From positions 3,658,001 through 3,722,000 of the forward strand of contig OY540820.1 of NCBI GenBank assembly GCA_961205875.1: 64,000 nucleotides of DNA. Direction: 5' to 3'. The DNA is from Sialis fuliginosa (lineage: Eukaryota; Arthropoda; Insecta; Megaloptera; Sialidae). The notes under the pieces were generated by a model. It ran no database searches, had not been told where the DNA came from, and worked only from the letters and a program-made list of their open reading frames with translations. This document shows, in pieces, positions 1 to 11,887 of the stretch. Position 1 is the first letter of the stretch, and each line of letters starts with the position of its first letter. A program made the position numbers and the translations under genes.

Positions 1-478
1 ACTGAACGAACAAACAAATATAAATATGTGTAGTATTGGTTCTATAGAAGTTTGGAATAGTTCACTGGAAATCTTTACGGTCGCGTGTCTAGAAACTTTG
101 TTTTGTAGATCGCTGTTCGGAACAAGAATGGGCTTATTAATCTTCAAATGGAAATTAGACCGAGTGATTACTTTTGTCATGTTATTGTATATACTTAACA
201 ATTTATGTATATAAATAACGTAGTTTGTATAAAAAAGCTCCTATCATAAATCAGTATGTTCAAATCTTTCAATGATGTATATACTTGTAATGGTTAAAGT
301 TAATATGACTTTTTTGTTGAATTTGTAATTTTGCTATTTGACCACATGATTACTAAAGTATTTTAAGAAATTAATATTTAAATAAAAGAATGATCGATAG
401 TTTTAATGCCTGGTAAATAGGCATTGAATAAAAATAAATATAAAGTCATAAATAAATTATTAATATTTATTTTATAGT
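1..478. other. No feature recognised
   Basis: This is A+T-rich sequence with many stops in all frames. A 62-codon frame near the left edge has no recognisable motif. I see no terminal repeats. Confidence 0.6.
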
Positions 479-725
479 TGAGAAGGTGAGTTCCAATAAA
501 AAAATCGAGATGTCAGTGGATTTTGAAAGAATTTTCGGCATTCTTTTATATGGTAATGACGAATTTTAAGTAAAACTCGTTCTATCATATTATAATTAAG
601 CGAGTTTTACTCAAAAGTGACATTACAAATTACAATATGAAAGAATTCCAAAAATTCTTTCAAAATCCACTGACATCTAGATTTTTTTTAAATGGAACGT
701 ACGAGTTCTATAACTCACCTCCTCA
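479..725. mobile_element. Foldback MITE, about 247 bp
   Basis: The two halves are long inverted repeats. The outer tips TGAGAAGGTGAGTT and AACTCACCTCCTCA pair with one mismatch. The arms continue through ATGTCAGTGGATTTTGAAAG and its complement, and an inner pair AGTAAAACTCG / CGAGTTTTACT closes the hairpin. No reading frame is present. The superfamily cannot be assigned because no target-site duplication is clear. Confidence 0.75.
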
Positions 726-1431
726 GTTTTTTTTTTTACAAAACTTGTATGATATTAATTAAAGAAGTATGGTAGGTAGAGTCTGAATCAAAAATAATAT
801 AAATCTAGATGTAATAAACGATCAAAATCAAATTATGAACTATTATTCATTTTAAATACTTGTAAGAAAGTCAAATTGATTTCTGAACTAATGAAACCAT
901 ACTAATACTTGTGTTTAAAACTTTATTTCATATTGTTAACTATTATTGTTATTTTTAACCAATAAATTAGAACATATGTGGAACATACAAATGCAATGAA
1001 AATAATAATTTTAGTGTAGTAGTTCATATGCTTACATATATAAATATGAAAAATATGTAATAAAATACATAAAGCATTAACTTTCAGTACGCTATTTTTT
1101 TTCAATATTTTTCAGCAATACTTATTTTTTTCTCACAATTTATAGTAACTGTTTTTATATAAAATTTCTTATATTACTAAAATATGTGACGTGTTGTGAA
1201 AATTTCAGATCTTTCTCGGTGATTGAACCATGTGTTTTATTGATGTTCAACCGTTAATACACCATTCTGTTATAAGAACCCATGTTAAATACAAAAATTA
1301 ATAACTTTCGAGCTATGTAAACCTTACTTTAGATTTTTTAAGGAATAACTTCTTCAAATTTCAACTACTTTTCGTGGAAATTAGATACCTGTCATACATT
1401 CTTCAACTGAACTTTTAACCTTTAACTATTC
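726..1431. other. No feature recognised
   Basis: This is A+T-rich DNA with homopolymer runs. Short frames on either strand show no domain or codon bias. No terminal repeats are visible. Confidence 0.55.
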
Positions 1432-1642
1432 GAGAGAATATAATGCTGTAAGAAATTAAAATAAATAAATTTTTCAACGAGTAAAAAAGTAATTTTTCTC
1501 ATGTTAATCAAATGGGATAAAGACTCGGTTTGCACCGTACACAGGTTTGATCTATGAGTCTGAAATTTTGGGACAGTTAACTTTTGAACCAAAACTAAAA
1601 CATAGGCCAATGGGACCGAAAATAAAAATAATAAAACACCCT
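1432..1642. mobile_element. Solo right arm of the AGGGTG foldback family
   Basis: This stretch closely matches the right arm of the complete element at 10603-11171, including GTTTGATCTATGAGTCTGAA and the terminal ACACCCT. The left arm is absent, so this is a truncated copy. Short coding frames on the minus strand here are by-products of the repeat. Confidence 0.75.
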
Positions 1643-1845
1643 AGTATATATGTTAAATTATGTATATTACGATTAATGTATATTGTTAAATATAAATTTC
1701 GGAGAGTACGTTTTTAGTATGTCAAATACACACCGTGTGATTAGTTATGCCATTTTTTTGGGCACGAGTAGTTATAGGTTAAAACGATTTCCTATCTAAA
1801 CAGTTGATAAAACTGATTGAAAATACGGGATATAAAAAGTTCAAT

Positions 1846-2399
1846 AATAGGCATGATGCCAGTAACAAAGTATCACTGAAATTATGTTTTTAAATAATGA
1901 AATAGGTTAAAAAGATTCTAAAAAATGTATTTTTTTTTTATTATTTTAAAAGCGAAATTAATATGATTTTTGTTAAAATAAAAACACAAAATACAGCAAT
2001 CCGCCATGTTAGATAAAACACCAGTCAGAGTGGATGACGTCACGGCTAAGTAAACATTATTTTTGTTTTAATAATATCTGCACTGTTTATAAATTATTTT
2101 GTGATTTTAAATTATCAATTTGCTCAGTTTTGTGTTACCAAAACTAAAACCGAGAAACGTTAACGATGGAACAAGGATTTATTATTATTGACAAGGAGTC
2201 TTTACATAGGCGTGACGTAAAAAATGCACCATGACACCTGCGAGCGTTTTGGTGTCAAATTCAAAATTAGTTTTAAAAGAGTAAATTTTGTGATTAAATT
2301 AAACCTTTATTTTCTGCAGAAATAAGTATTTTTTTTGGAAATAAGAGACACGTAAAATCATCATAAAATAGTTTTTAAAAATTAGGCATCATGCCTATT
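1846..2399. mobile_element. MITE family AATAGGCATGATGCC, copy 1
   Basis: The terminal inverted repeats are AATAGGCATGATGCC on the left and GGCATCATGCCTATT on the right. Two further copies of similar length occur at 25676-26216 and 33989-34491 in the opposite internal orientation. The interior shares a segment carrying AATCCGCCATGTTAGA-type sequence and lacks an ORF. The termini resemble TA-inserting elements, but the duplication cannot be separated from the A+T-rich flanks. Confidence 0.8.
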
Positions 2400-3152
2400 G
2401 ATTGTTTTAGTTTTACTAATTGAATATTGATAAATTAGTTTTGTTTTTGTATAGTTCGTTATTTCCGAATGGATAAATTGACAATATATTTAAATAAATC
2501 ACATGTAAATGTATACCTAATTTCACCATTTTACAAGAAAATAATAAAAAAACCAACTCCATACACTAATTTTTGCAAACTAAATAAAGCATCTTAAATC
2601 GTTTTTGAAGAAAGTAAAAACACAAAATCTTTAAGCATTTTCTCAAACAATGCCTCCACTCACGAACAATATTAAAATAACCACTTTGAAAAAAATTCAC
2701 TAATGACTAAAAAAATTATGTCTGCAGCTGACTCATCAATTATTTTTTGAGTTAAATGTCGGCAGTAGCAAGCTGTGAGTTATGATTGAGTAAACACAGA
2801 TAACATCTATATAACCCTTGATTCAGTGAACCGCTGTTTTGTTAATTTCCGAACTTGATCGATGTTTTATGCACACAATTTAGTACACGATTTATGCGAC
2901 ATAACGTGTTTATGTATATTATTGACAACTATTTCATGAATACAGATTATCATCGTGGCATTTGTTTGATAATAGTAATTATATCTAGAGAGATTAATTT
3001 TGTACCTACATTCAGTGTCATATTCTCCATTAGTGCTACGTGTGAACAGTACACCTAAGAAATCGTATTGTTTCCTTGATTATAAATAAACGTATATAAT
3101 ATTAAAATATTTGTTATTTCAAAATAATAATTAGTATAGTCAAAATAACTAT
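2400..3152. other. No feature recognised
   Basis: This is A+T-rich sequence. A 67-codon frame at 2855-3058 has no recognisable motif. No repeats with readable ends are seen. Confidence 0.5.
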
Positions 3153-3273
3153 AAAGGCCTCTATACACCACCCAATTTGCAGGGCCGATTTGTCAGGAGG
3201 TAGAGGCGGGGTACTGCAGATTGGGTCGTGTATAGGCAAATCGGCCCTGCAGATTGGGTGGTGTATAGAGGCT
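3153..3273. mobile_element. Short snap-back MITE, about 120 bp
   Basis: The arms are near-perfect inverted repeats running from GCCTCTATACACCACCCAA through GCAGGGCCGATTTG to the matching complement. The spacer is only about 40 bp. It is more G+C-rich than its surroundings. The left flank has ATAA and the right flank TTAA, which might be a degraded duplication. Confidence 0.75.
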
Positions 3274-3290
3274 TTAAGCTTATATATTAC

Positions 3291-3707
3291 TTAGATTAGG
3301 AAAGACTATGGATACATAACAACCAATATAACCGTATATGATAGTGTTACCAAAATTTGTCGGCGGCCATCTTTTTTAATTGTCAAAACCGCATATTATC
3401 CCTGAGGCGTCAGTTGAAAATTTATAATATGCAAATATATGCTTTAAATTACAATTGAATTTAGTATGTATGAGAGATGATAGTTCCAAATAGACGTTTC
3501 TCTGTTAATCAATTATCACTGAAATACTTTTAAAGACAATATAAAACATTTATTATTAATTAATCTTATAATTCAAAACAATTTATATTTATTTTAAAAT
3601 CTGAATGATACGTCAATGATCCGTGGTGCGATTTTTCGTGGTGCGATATGGTAACAACGCTAAGTAATGTGTTATGTGTCCTTTATCTTTCCTTGTCTAA
3701 TTGTAAG
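3291..3707. mobile_element. Mutator-like MITE (TTAGA..AGGAAAGA family), copy 1
   Basis: The tips are TTAGATTAGGAAAGA on the left and TCTTTCCTTGTCTAA on the right, followed inwards by ACATAAC and GTTATGTGTCC. ATATATTAC lies immediately before the left tip (3282-3290) and again at 3708-3716, a 9-bp direct repeat that fits a Mutator-type duplication if seven extra bases after TCTAA belong to the element. An inverted copy with a 10-bp duplication is at 41647-42059. Confidence 0.7.
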
Positions 3708-3765
3708 ATATATTACCTTGTCTACAATTCAACCTAATTGTTTCCATGGTTACCATTATAATAAC

Positions 3766-4110
3766 CTAAGATTAGGAAAAACTATGGGTAAATAACAACC
3801 AATGCTAGTCCATATAAGAAACTGTTACCAAAATTTTACGGCGGTCGTCTTTTCTTAAATGCATATTATCCCAGAGGCGTCGGTTGAAAAATTATAATAT
3901 GTAAATATGCTTTAAATTACAATTGAATTTAGTATGTATGAGAGACGATTGTTCAAAATAGACGTTTCTCTGTTAATCAATTGTCACTGAAATACTTTTA
4001 AAAACAATACAAAACATTTATTATTAATTAATTTTATAATTCAAAACAATTGATATTTGTTTTAAAATCTAAATGATACTTCAATAACTCGTGGAGCGAT
4101 TTGGTAACAA
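3766..4110. mobile_element. Mutator-like MITE (TTAGA family), truncated copy 2
   Basis: It begins CTAAGATTAGGAAAA and follows the interior of the copy at 3291-3707 through the GGCGTC and GACGTTTCTCTGTTAATCAA blocks. It breaks off soon after CGTGGAGCGATTTGGTAACA, so the right terminus is missing. It lies only 58 bp from copy 1 in the same orientation. Confidence 0.75.
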
Positions 4111-4206
4111 TATATAGATTTTGTCTAAATAAAATCAATAAATTTAACATTACGAGTATAAGGATTAAGCCCGAAATACATGTATTCTTTGTTTCATTAT
4201 ATTTAA

Positions 4207-4687
4207 CCCATTTACGTCCAAAAGAAAACTAAAACATGCAAAAGATTTTTTTAAATGAAATTAAGTACACACATACAATATATTTAATAGAAAAAAATAA
4301 CGATGTGCATTCGAGCGAGTAAATTTTGCAGATATGAAGTCTATTTTGTGAGACTGCTTTTCTGATATCATTTTTTTATAGATAAATTACATTTAAAAAT
4401 CAAGTTATATGTAGGTATATTTAAGTTATTCCATATGATTTAAATAAAATTCGAAATCACATGCTTCAGTTGGATAAAATATATTAGCATACAACGTACC
4501 TCTATTCATAGGTATATTTCATTGGTAGCAATTAAAACACGTTTAACTACTTGGGAAACTAATAACGTTAACAGATTTTGTTACTAGCATTTGATTTTCA
4601 AGGAAATATTGTGAATTGATATTCATAGAAAGTAATACCAATTATAAAATGAGGTGTACATAAGTGTATATGGCGGGCGTTAATGGG
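4207..4687. mobile_element. piggyBac-like MITE, copy 1
   Basis: The termini are CCCATTTACGTCC and GGGCGTTAATGGG. The left flank is TTAA (4203-4206) and the right flank TTCA, probably TTAA with one substitution. The interior is the inverse of the copy at 26700-27139, whose two TTAA flanks are intact. There is no transposase ORF, so it is non-autonomous. Confidence 0.8.
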
Positions 4688-4691
4688 TTCA

Positions 4692-5101
4692 TTAGGAAAG
4701 GTATTCAGAATTAATAGAAAATATTAATGTCACATACACTTCATTAAAAAAGGGACTTTCAATTTTTGATAGTATAATACAAAAAAGTAATTCCCATAAA
4801 ATGTGTGACAATATTAGATACCATATATTCCATTGCATCCAAAAGCGCTGTGATATCGCTTTCTACCGAGAGAAGATTGATTCCGTTTTTAAAATGACTT
4901 TTCGGTGACGGGATGCTTTTCAATCAAAAAAGAGTATATATATATACATTTTTTACCTGGAGAGAAGTGCAATTTATGATATTGCTTACTTTAACAATAG
5001 CTGAATGTAGGTATAAAGTGCATATATGCGAATGTAATATTAAATGATTATAAATAAACCAGTCCTAGGACTTAAAATTCTAATTATAAAATTGTCACAT
5101 A
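4692..5101. other. No feature recognised
   Basis: This is A+T-rich sequence without reading frames or readable terminal repeats. Confidence 0.5.
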
Positions 5102-5103
5102 TA

Positions 5104-5240
5104 AGGTAGTGGCACGAGTCTTGGCAAGGAGCTCAGTAATGGCAAATTTTTAATTAAATGTACTGAATTAGAAATATTTGGTGATTTTTGATTACTACCA
5201 TTTCTGAATATTAATTTAACTGTCTTACAGCGTGATTTAA
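5104..5240. mobile_element. CACCAGT-family MITE, 5' fragment (copy 1)
   Basis: It starts TAAGGTAGTGGCACGAGTCT and follows the first 130 bp of the full-length copy at 16706-17247. It then stops after CAGCGTGATTT. No right terminus is present. Confidence 0.75.
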
Positions 5241-5410
5241 ATAATTTACCTCGAGGAAGTACTGTGCATTATTACTTGTCAGATGTTTTTTTTCTGTACA
5301 AAGTTTAAAAAAACATTGCAAAATACTATTATGTTTTTTTTATATTATATATAATAAATATGTATAAATAAATATAATAGATGGTATTTACGCATTAAAA
5401 AGGTGTGCGT

Positions 5411-7466
5411 TAGAGCTGGACGCGGGTCGTGAATTTTTCGGGTCACGACGTGAGTGTAAGCGTGAGTGATTATTAAATCTTGAATCGTGAGCGTAGGTGA
5501 TCTCGAGTCAAATTAAAACAATCGTACATTTTTCTCATGCGTGAGTCCGTGAGTAAATTTTGAAGATTTTTTTATAAACTTATTTGATTTTTTTTCAATA
5601 TCTGAACTTATAACGCATAAATTTAATAATGTTATAAACAAATTTTGACATTAAAAAATACAGTTTAAAAAATAAATATCATTTTTAGAAACACTTTCAC
5701 ATGGTCAGTATTGTCAACTATATCAGAACACCAAAAAAGATTTGAAAATTCATTGTAGCTTTATTTTCTTATTGTTTTGTTTGCTATTACTTGTACTAGA
5801 ATTAGGGGTGTACCGGAACTGAAATTTTGAGTTCCGGCCGGAACCGGAATTACCGGAATTCACGAAAAAAATCCGGCCGGAATTCCGGCCGGAACCGGAA
5901 TTTTTTCAAAAAAATTCTGTATGAAATATTTACAAATAAAGAAAAGAAATAAAAATATTTTATACATAGGTTACGTTTTATATCAATACAATTAATTATT
6001 TTAAATAGTGTAGGAATGAGATACATTACATTCTACAAAATTGTTGTATCTAATAAAAAGGATAAAATCGAAGGTGGTAAATCAGATATTTAGAAATAAT
6101 TAAATATATCTAAAATGTTACCCATAAATGGGGAACAACTATTATTTTTCCAAAAAAGATAAATATAAAAGATATAATAATTAAATATCATTTTTATTAC
6201 ATATCTTGTATTACTAAAAATTTATTTTATGATAGTTAATTAATGTAATCATTTAAAATAAATATATCTAAAATATAAAGTAAAAAAATTGTTTTTGTGT
6301 TATGAAGTATTTATTTCCATTAAAAATAAAATATAAAATTATATTAATATTTTTATTTTTTTTACAAAAATACTGTTATTTGAGAATCTCTTATACCCGG
6401 TCTCACTATTAAAACTTATTTCTGTTCCTTATCTAAGTGTTCCTTAGTCTTAAGTTGAACCTAAATTTTACGTCGATCTCACAGGTCTATCTTATTATCA
6501 AGGTAATTAAACCTTGGTTTATGTCAATATAATTAATTTTGGATATAAATTATGCATTGATCATCCAAAAAATATAGTAATATAGTAATACATAGAAATG
6601 TCACAAGCGATAAAAGAGAGGAGCAAGTTGTACGCAAAAAGAGCAATTATTAATACATATATTAAATATATGAAATTTCAAAGTATTATAATTTTTGTTC
6701 TTTTTTATATTAGTTTAAAAAAATACTACTAACATGTCATATAAATATTCAAGTCTATTCTTCAAACGAGTTATAAAAGCATTTACTGGAGGCTTTATTA
6801 AACAGTTTTAAAAAGGTTAATTTTGATTTGAAAATGATTATATCTATAATAAACTTGGCTTGAAATGCCATAAACTAATATACCTATGATATCTGCAGCA
6901 TTGCCATCAATAATTTTATCAAAAATGTTTACAATATTCATTTTTGTGTACAGTTTTCAGGTTAAGTGATACTAAAGTATCACTTTGACTAGGACATAAA
7001 TTTAGGTAATACTTAACGACTTAAGGAACACAATAGTAGAATATAGAAATAAAATTAAAAATTCCGGCGGGGTCCGGCCGGAATTTTCTAGTTCCGGCCG
7101 GAACCGGAACCGGAATAAAATCGTAAATTCCGGCCGGAATTCCGGCCGGACCGGAATTCCGGTACACCCCTAACTAGAATGTAGTTTAGAAGAAATAATA
7201 TGAACATAAAGTATACACAATATATTCCACGTAAAAAGCATTAATTTTCATCATTTCAAAATTTAATTTACAACAATTACATTAAATCGTGTCACGAGCG
7301 TGATCTGCCGTACTTGATCGAGCGTGAGTAAAAAAAATAGGATTCGTGAGTGTGCGTGATCGTGAATACTTTTTTTTGTAACCGTGAGTGAGCGGGCGTG
7401 ACTAAAAAAATATTTCTCGTGAACGTGCGTGATTGTAAGCAAAAATTACTCACGGGCCCAGTTCTA
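5411..7466. mobile_element. hAT-like element (TAGAGCTGG tips) carrying a nested hAT
   Basis: The tips are TAGAGCTGGACGCG and GGGCCCAGTTCTA. The flanks GTGTGCGT (5403-5410) and GTGTTCCT (7467-7474) agree at 6 of 8 positions, as expected for an old hAT duplication. Both subterminal regions are dense in CGTGAG/CACGC words, which may be binding sites for a transposase. A younger hAT occupies 5803-7172. A relative lies at 21430-22389. Confidence 0.75.
5803..7172. mobile_element. hAT element, non-autonomous, 1370 bp, with perfect 8-bp TSD
   Basis: The terminal inverted repeats are TAGGGGTGTACCGGAA and TTCCGGTACACCCCTA. They are flanked by ACTAGAAT on both sides (5795-5802 and 7173-7180), a perfect 8-bp duplication diagnostic of hAT. 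The subterminal DNA is packed with CCGGCCGGAA repeats in both orientations. The A+T-rich interior has no transposase frame. It sits inside the older element at 5411-7466. Confidence 0.9.
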
Positions 7467-7474
7467 GTGTTCCT

Positions 7475-8720
7475 TATTACTAGAAAAAATTATTCGTTAT
7501 ATTATTATTTATTATAAAATACCTATGTAGGTATATACAATTTTTGCTTTGTAAAAATTTATAGAATAAATTTCGACAAAAAAAATTCCTTGGAACATTA
7601 TGGCTTACATTTTTACAGAAAACTTTAAATAAACTTTATAAATCAATCATTCAGATAGAGGAAGCTGTGACATAAGAAAGAAAATATGAAATTCAACAAA
7701 AAAGTATGTATATAACAAACAAATAATATAAAGTTGTATTTACATAACTTTGTGGATAACTGAAATGTAAAACAAAATGTTGTTCTTTAAAAAAATGTTG
7801 TATCTTACTTGATTAAAAAAGTGCAATTAATCATGAAACATTATTCAGTACAGCTTTAGGAAAAATTAATCAAATTATGATTTTCATACGATATTAATTT
7901 ATTTATGATGATGAGAAAATTATTATATTCATTTGTTAAAAATGCCATTTTAGTAGCGTCGATTTATATGAAAAAAGGCTGTTTCGTGAAATCTCTTAGT
8001 AGTGAAATTTTTTTGACTAAATCGCTTGCTTTTGGGTTCAAGAATATGTGTGTAAGTTTTCCGGATTCTCAGTGCTCCGGAACAGGGTCAAAAATGCCTT
8101 TGTTAAATTAAGGTTTTTTGACGAAAGTTCGGCTAATATTTTGAATAAAAAAAATATGAGATGATGCGCTATGAAAATACAAATAAAATAATACAGGGTA
8201 GAGATCAAAAGGTCATTCCGTTCACCCGTAAAAAAATAAAAACCGCGGAAAATACGATATTTTTAAAGTTAAAATAAAAAAATAAATAAAACTCTTAATT
8301 TTTTTTAAATATCTTCAAAGATAGCTTTTAACGGTACAAACTGATGTGCAACATCTCATCTCATAGTTTTTGTTTAAACGGCCACAATAAAAAAACTAAG
8401 AAATTTTTTTAAGGTCAAATTCATTGGGTGCAAATAGTGTGGAGCCAAATTTTTTTTTTAAATGTATTAAAGGGAAAAAAATCGTGCTTCGATTTCAAAA
8501 TTTTGACTAGATCTTGTCGTTTCGTGTCTGTCTGTGTGTGTCTCTGTCCTTTGAATCCATGTTATACTCAAGAACCACCCTGTGATGGAACCGATATTAA
8601 TGAAACTTGGTTGGTTGAATCTGTAGATAGCCCCATATAAAAATAAAAATCATGTGCAATATTTTTTTTTTCAAAATTATCTCAAGAATGAATTATAATA
8701 TTTTTCTAATCAAATTGTAT
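7475..8720. other. No feature recognised; two short frames
   Basis: Frames of 68 codons (7905-8111) and 70 codons (8428-8640) exist but show no domain. The second overlaps the word GATGGAACCGATATTAATG, a sequence type common in dispersed repeats. I see no paired termini. Confidence 0.45.
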
Positions 8721-9900
8721 AATAATTCGGGCAAGACATACACGAGTGTATGCCATAAGGGTTCCGAAGTACGTACTACGTGAAATGTTTGGAACCACTT
8801 ACAGGTGCATTTTTAAGTTAAGGTTAAAATATAAAAAAGTGTCAAGTTCTACTAATTGAGATCTATATTTTGACATACCACATGCCTAGATATCAAAAAA
8901 AAAATTTATGACGCCTCTCCCTATAATTCCAAAATTTTAAATTATATTGTTGACTTTAGTATTTGTCGTTGGTAGTCCCACCAAAGCCTCGTTACCAAAT
9001 TTTTTTCAGATTTTTTGACCCAGTAGTTACAGAAATAGAGGGGGGTGGGGGACAAAATAAAACACTGCTTTTAGCCCCCTACAGGCGCTATTTTTGAGTT
9101 AAAAAAAAAAAATATGGTCATGTTTTACGAATTGAGATGTACATTTTGACATATCACATGCCTAGATATGAAAATAAAAATTTTAAATTCTCTTACACCC
9201 CTCCCTATTATTCCAAAATTAAAAATTATATTATTGACTTTAGTATTTGTCGTTGGTAGTCCCACTAAAGCCTCGTTACCAATTTTTTTTCAGATTTTTT
9301 GAGCCAGTAGTTACAGAGTTAGAGGGGGGTGGGGGCAGAATAAAATACTGCTTTTAGCCCCCTACAAGCGCCATTTTTGAGTTAGAAAAAAAATAAAAAA
9401 TATGAGCATATTCTACTAATTGAGACGTACATTTTGACGTGCCACATGCCTAGATATGAAAATAAAAATTTTAAATTCGATTACACCCCTCCCTATTATT
9501 CCAACATTTAAAATTATATTCTTGACTTTAGTATACAATTTTTTTGTTTTTTTGGATTTGCTTTAAAGCCCACTACAGGCACCATTTTTGATTTAGAAAA
9601 AAAATTAAAAAAGGGTCAAATTCCGCTTGTTTGGTTATACATTTTAACGTGCTACATGCCTTGGTATAAAAAAAATATTTTTTTTACCTAGCTTTAGCTC
9701 CTTATTGCCCCCCCCCCCTGAATAATTATTTATTCAATAAATTTGTACATATTTTACTAGAGGGTGTCATTTTACATGTTCAGTAAAAATTTCAAATTTC
9801 TAGCTTATATAGTTTACGAGCTATTTAGCTTTGAGTGAAAAGGACGGACGGACGGACGGACGACAAAGCGATATTAATAGGGTTTCTTAGAAACCCTAAA
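8721..9900. mobile_element. GGAC-tailed repeat family with internal tandem units, copy 1
   Basis: It begins TTCGGGCAAGACATACACGA and ends with a GGAC run, GACAAAGCGATATTAATAG and a small hairpin of AGGGTTTC / GAAACCCT. A second copy at 37411-38090 has the same two ends. The interior holds about four tandem units of roughly 280 bp, each containing TAGATAT, CAGTAGTTACAGA and CCCCCTACAGGCGC blocks. The terminal hairpin followed by CTAA recalls Helitron ends, but the class is unproven. Confidence 0.8.
8830..9690. repeat. Tandem array, about 280-bp unit
   Basis: The marker CATGCCTAGATAT recurs near 8884, 9161 and 9449, with a diverged CATGCCTTGGTAT near 9656. The spacing is therefore about 277-288 bp and then a shortened last unit. 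The copy at 37411-38090 has lost roughly two units. Confidence 0.8.
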
Positions 9901-10204
9901 AATTAAATATGTGTAGTTAAATACATAATATTAATACTTTATCGGTATTTATTTTTTTTAAATTCGATGAATTTGGTGAAGTAAGCACGAGGTAACACTG
10001 TACATTCACTTGGCAGATATTTATTTTTTATTTTTTACAAAAGCTCACAAGAATGAATTCTATAAGGCACATAAGGATCGATCCACATTATCGTGCCGGT
10101 CCCAGTCTGGTCTCGTGCCAGTCAAATATTCAGTGTAGTAAATACTGTATCGGAGCGTGATTGGCCGATACCTACACTAGTTTGAATGCTTTCATTGTTT
10201 ATTG

Positions 10205-10584
10205 CAAGGCTTCGAACCGTTATATTTTTCGTTTCGGTTTTCGTTCCGGTTCGAGTAAAAAAATATATTTCGGTTCGGTTTCGGTTTTCGTTCCGCAAAA
10301 AATAACGGTTTTTCCGGTTTTCGGTTCAGCTCCGAGTGATTAATTAAAAAAAAATTATTTCTATTAAAAAATTTTTTTCTACCATAATTTAGAATATTTT
10401 ATGGTACTTGTATGATAGCCCGAACGACAATTGAAATGGGAAATAAGATCATGTTAACGCGCGTATTTTAACATGTACTGAACCGTAAAAACCGATATTT
10501 TTATTTCGGTTCTGTTCCGGTTTTCGTTCCGGCAAAAAATAACGGTTTTTCCGGTTTTCGGTTCAGTTCCGATTCGAAGCCCTG
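10205..10584. mobile_element. hAT-like element with perfect 8-bp TSD GTTTATTG
   Basis: The tips are CAAGGCTTCGAACCG and CGATTCGAAGCCCTG. GTTTATTG flanks both sides (10197-10204 and 10585-10592). The interior is built from repeated TTTTCGGTTC / CGTTCCGG words. These give a low-complexity frame on the plus strand (10161-10343) that should not be taken for a gene. Confidence 0.88.
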
Positions 10585-10602
10585 GTTTATTGTATATTTA
10601 TA

Positions 10603-11171
10603 AGGGTGTTTTTTTAATTTTTATTTTTTCGGTCTCGCAGGCCTATGTTTTAGCTTTGGATCAAAAGTTAATTGTCCACAAATTTCAGGCTCATAGATCA
10701 AACCTGTGGACGGCGCAAACCGAGTCTTTTTCCCATTTGATTAACATGGGAAAAAGTACTTTTTTATTTACGCGTGAATATCTCGTTGAAAATAAACAAC
10801 TTTTTGAAAATTTTTTAGGGAATATTTTGTAGAGAATTAAGTGCTCAATTCATAAATCAAATAAATTTTAAGAAATTTTTGTTTAAAAATAATCAAGAAA
10901 TAGGATTTTACTTTAAAAATATTCGATCTATGAATTGAGCACTTGGGATTTTGTAAGAAATTTAATTCTCTATGATATGCTGCTGCAAGAAATTAAAATA
11001 AATAAATTTTTCAACGAGATATTCATGCATGTTAATCAAATGGGAAAGACTCGGTTTGCGCAATCCACAGGTTTGATCTATGAGTCTGAAATTTTGGGAC
11101 AGTTAACTTTTGATCCAAAGCTAAAACATAGGCCTGCGAGACCGAAAAAATAAAAATTAAAAAAACAGCCT
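10603..11171. mobile_element. Mutator-like foldback element, full-length
   Basis: The arms of about 270 bp are near-perfect inverted repeats starting AGGGTGTTTTTTTAATTT and ending in the complement. The flanks TATATTTATA (10593-10602) and AATATTTATA (11172-11181) match at 9 of 10 positions, fitting a 9-10-bp duplication. A central inverted repeat contains AATTAAGTGCTCAATTCATA. Frames on both arms are mirror images and not genes. A solo arm is at 1432-1642. Confidence 0.8.
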
Positions 11172-11246
11172 AATATTTATATTTGATTGGAACAAGATCG
11201 AACCGAGACCGGACCGAAACCGGCACGATAGTCTGGATCGATCTTA

Positions 11247-11887
11247 AAGCTGTATATTATAACATGAATAAAATACTAGTGAGTTTTATTGTACCACTGT
11301 ATATTCTTTAATTCATTTTATATTACTACATATCTAACTGAACATACAAATTAAAATTCACAATAAATTTCCAAGACACGAATTGATGACTGCACATAAA
11401 TCATTTTCTTAATTACTTAAAATATTCGTAAATAATTATTCCTGTGAGAGAAAAAGCAACATCCCTAGGGCGTTGTATAATACATCCAAGACCGACTATT
11501 TGTTTATATAGACTGAGGCAAGCAATTTGTAACATAAGTCCTGTTGTAATAAACGCGTTACAGTTACAAATAGGGTTATGCGTTGGGGAAGTGGCGCATC
11601 TGATTGGTATTCTAGCACGTCAACAACTGAGCCAAGAGGCAGTCAAGTTGATTTACGGACCACCCTCGAGTGGAGGTCTACGTGTACCCGTATGAACAAC
11701 GCCTTACGTGCGCTGGAACACAACGAAGCTAAAATATAGCTATCGTAAAAGTGTTTACATTCATTTTATATGTCTCGCAGGCCTGGATTCAGTTACATAC
11801 ACATCCTAAGGGTTTTCATCTAATTCACTTTATAATGGGTGTCTTTATTAAAACTGTATTCAAGGATCTGTTTCATCAGATTGATTT
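11247..11887. other. Unassigned segment with an 83-codon frame
   Basis: The frame at 11444-11695 (plus) lies in a locally less A+T-rich stretch and has no stop for 250 bp. The predicted peptide shows no domain I recognise. There are no paired terminal repeats. It may be a fragment of an unidentified repeat or of host sequence. Confidence 0.3.

Larger units (their letters stand above)
10074..11244. mobile_element. TA-flanked element containing two nested elements
   Basis: The long terminal inverted repeats are AAGGATCGATCCACATTATC on the left and GATAGTCTGGATCGATCT on the right, with CGTGCCGGT / ACCGGCACG further in. TA flanks both ends (10072-10073 and 11245-11246), pointing to Tc1/mariner. 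The element itself is short. Two later insertions (10205-10584 and 10603-11171) make up most of the interval. A truncated relative is at 55025-55162. Confidence 0.75.

Noticed and set aside
8721..9900. Confident Helitron call
   Set aside because: There is a terminal hairpin and CTAA, but the base after it is A and not T, the left end starts TTC without a clear TC junction, and no Rep/helicase coding is seen.
10161..10343. 60-codon frame rich in Phe, Gly and Ser
   Set aside because: It is generated by TTTTCGGTTC repeats at the end of a hAT-like element.
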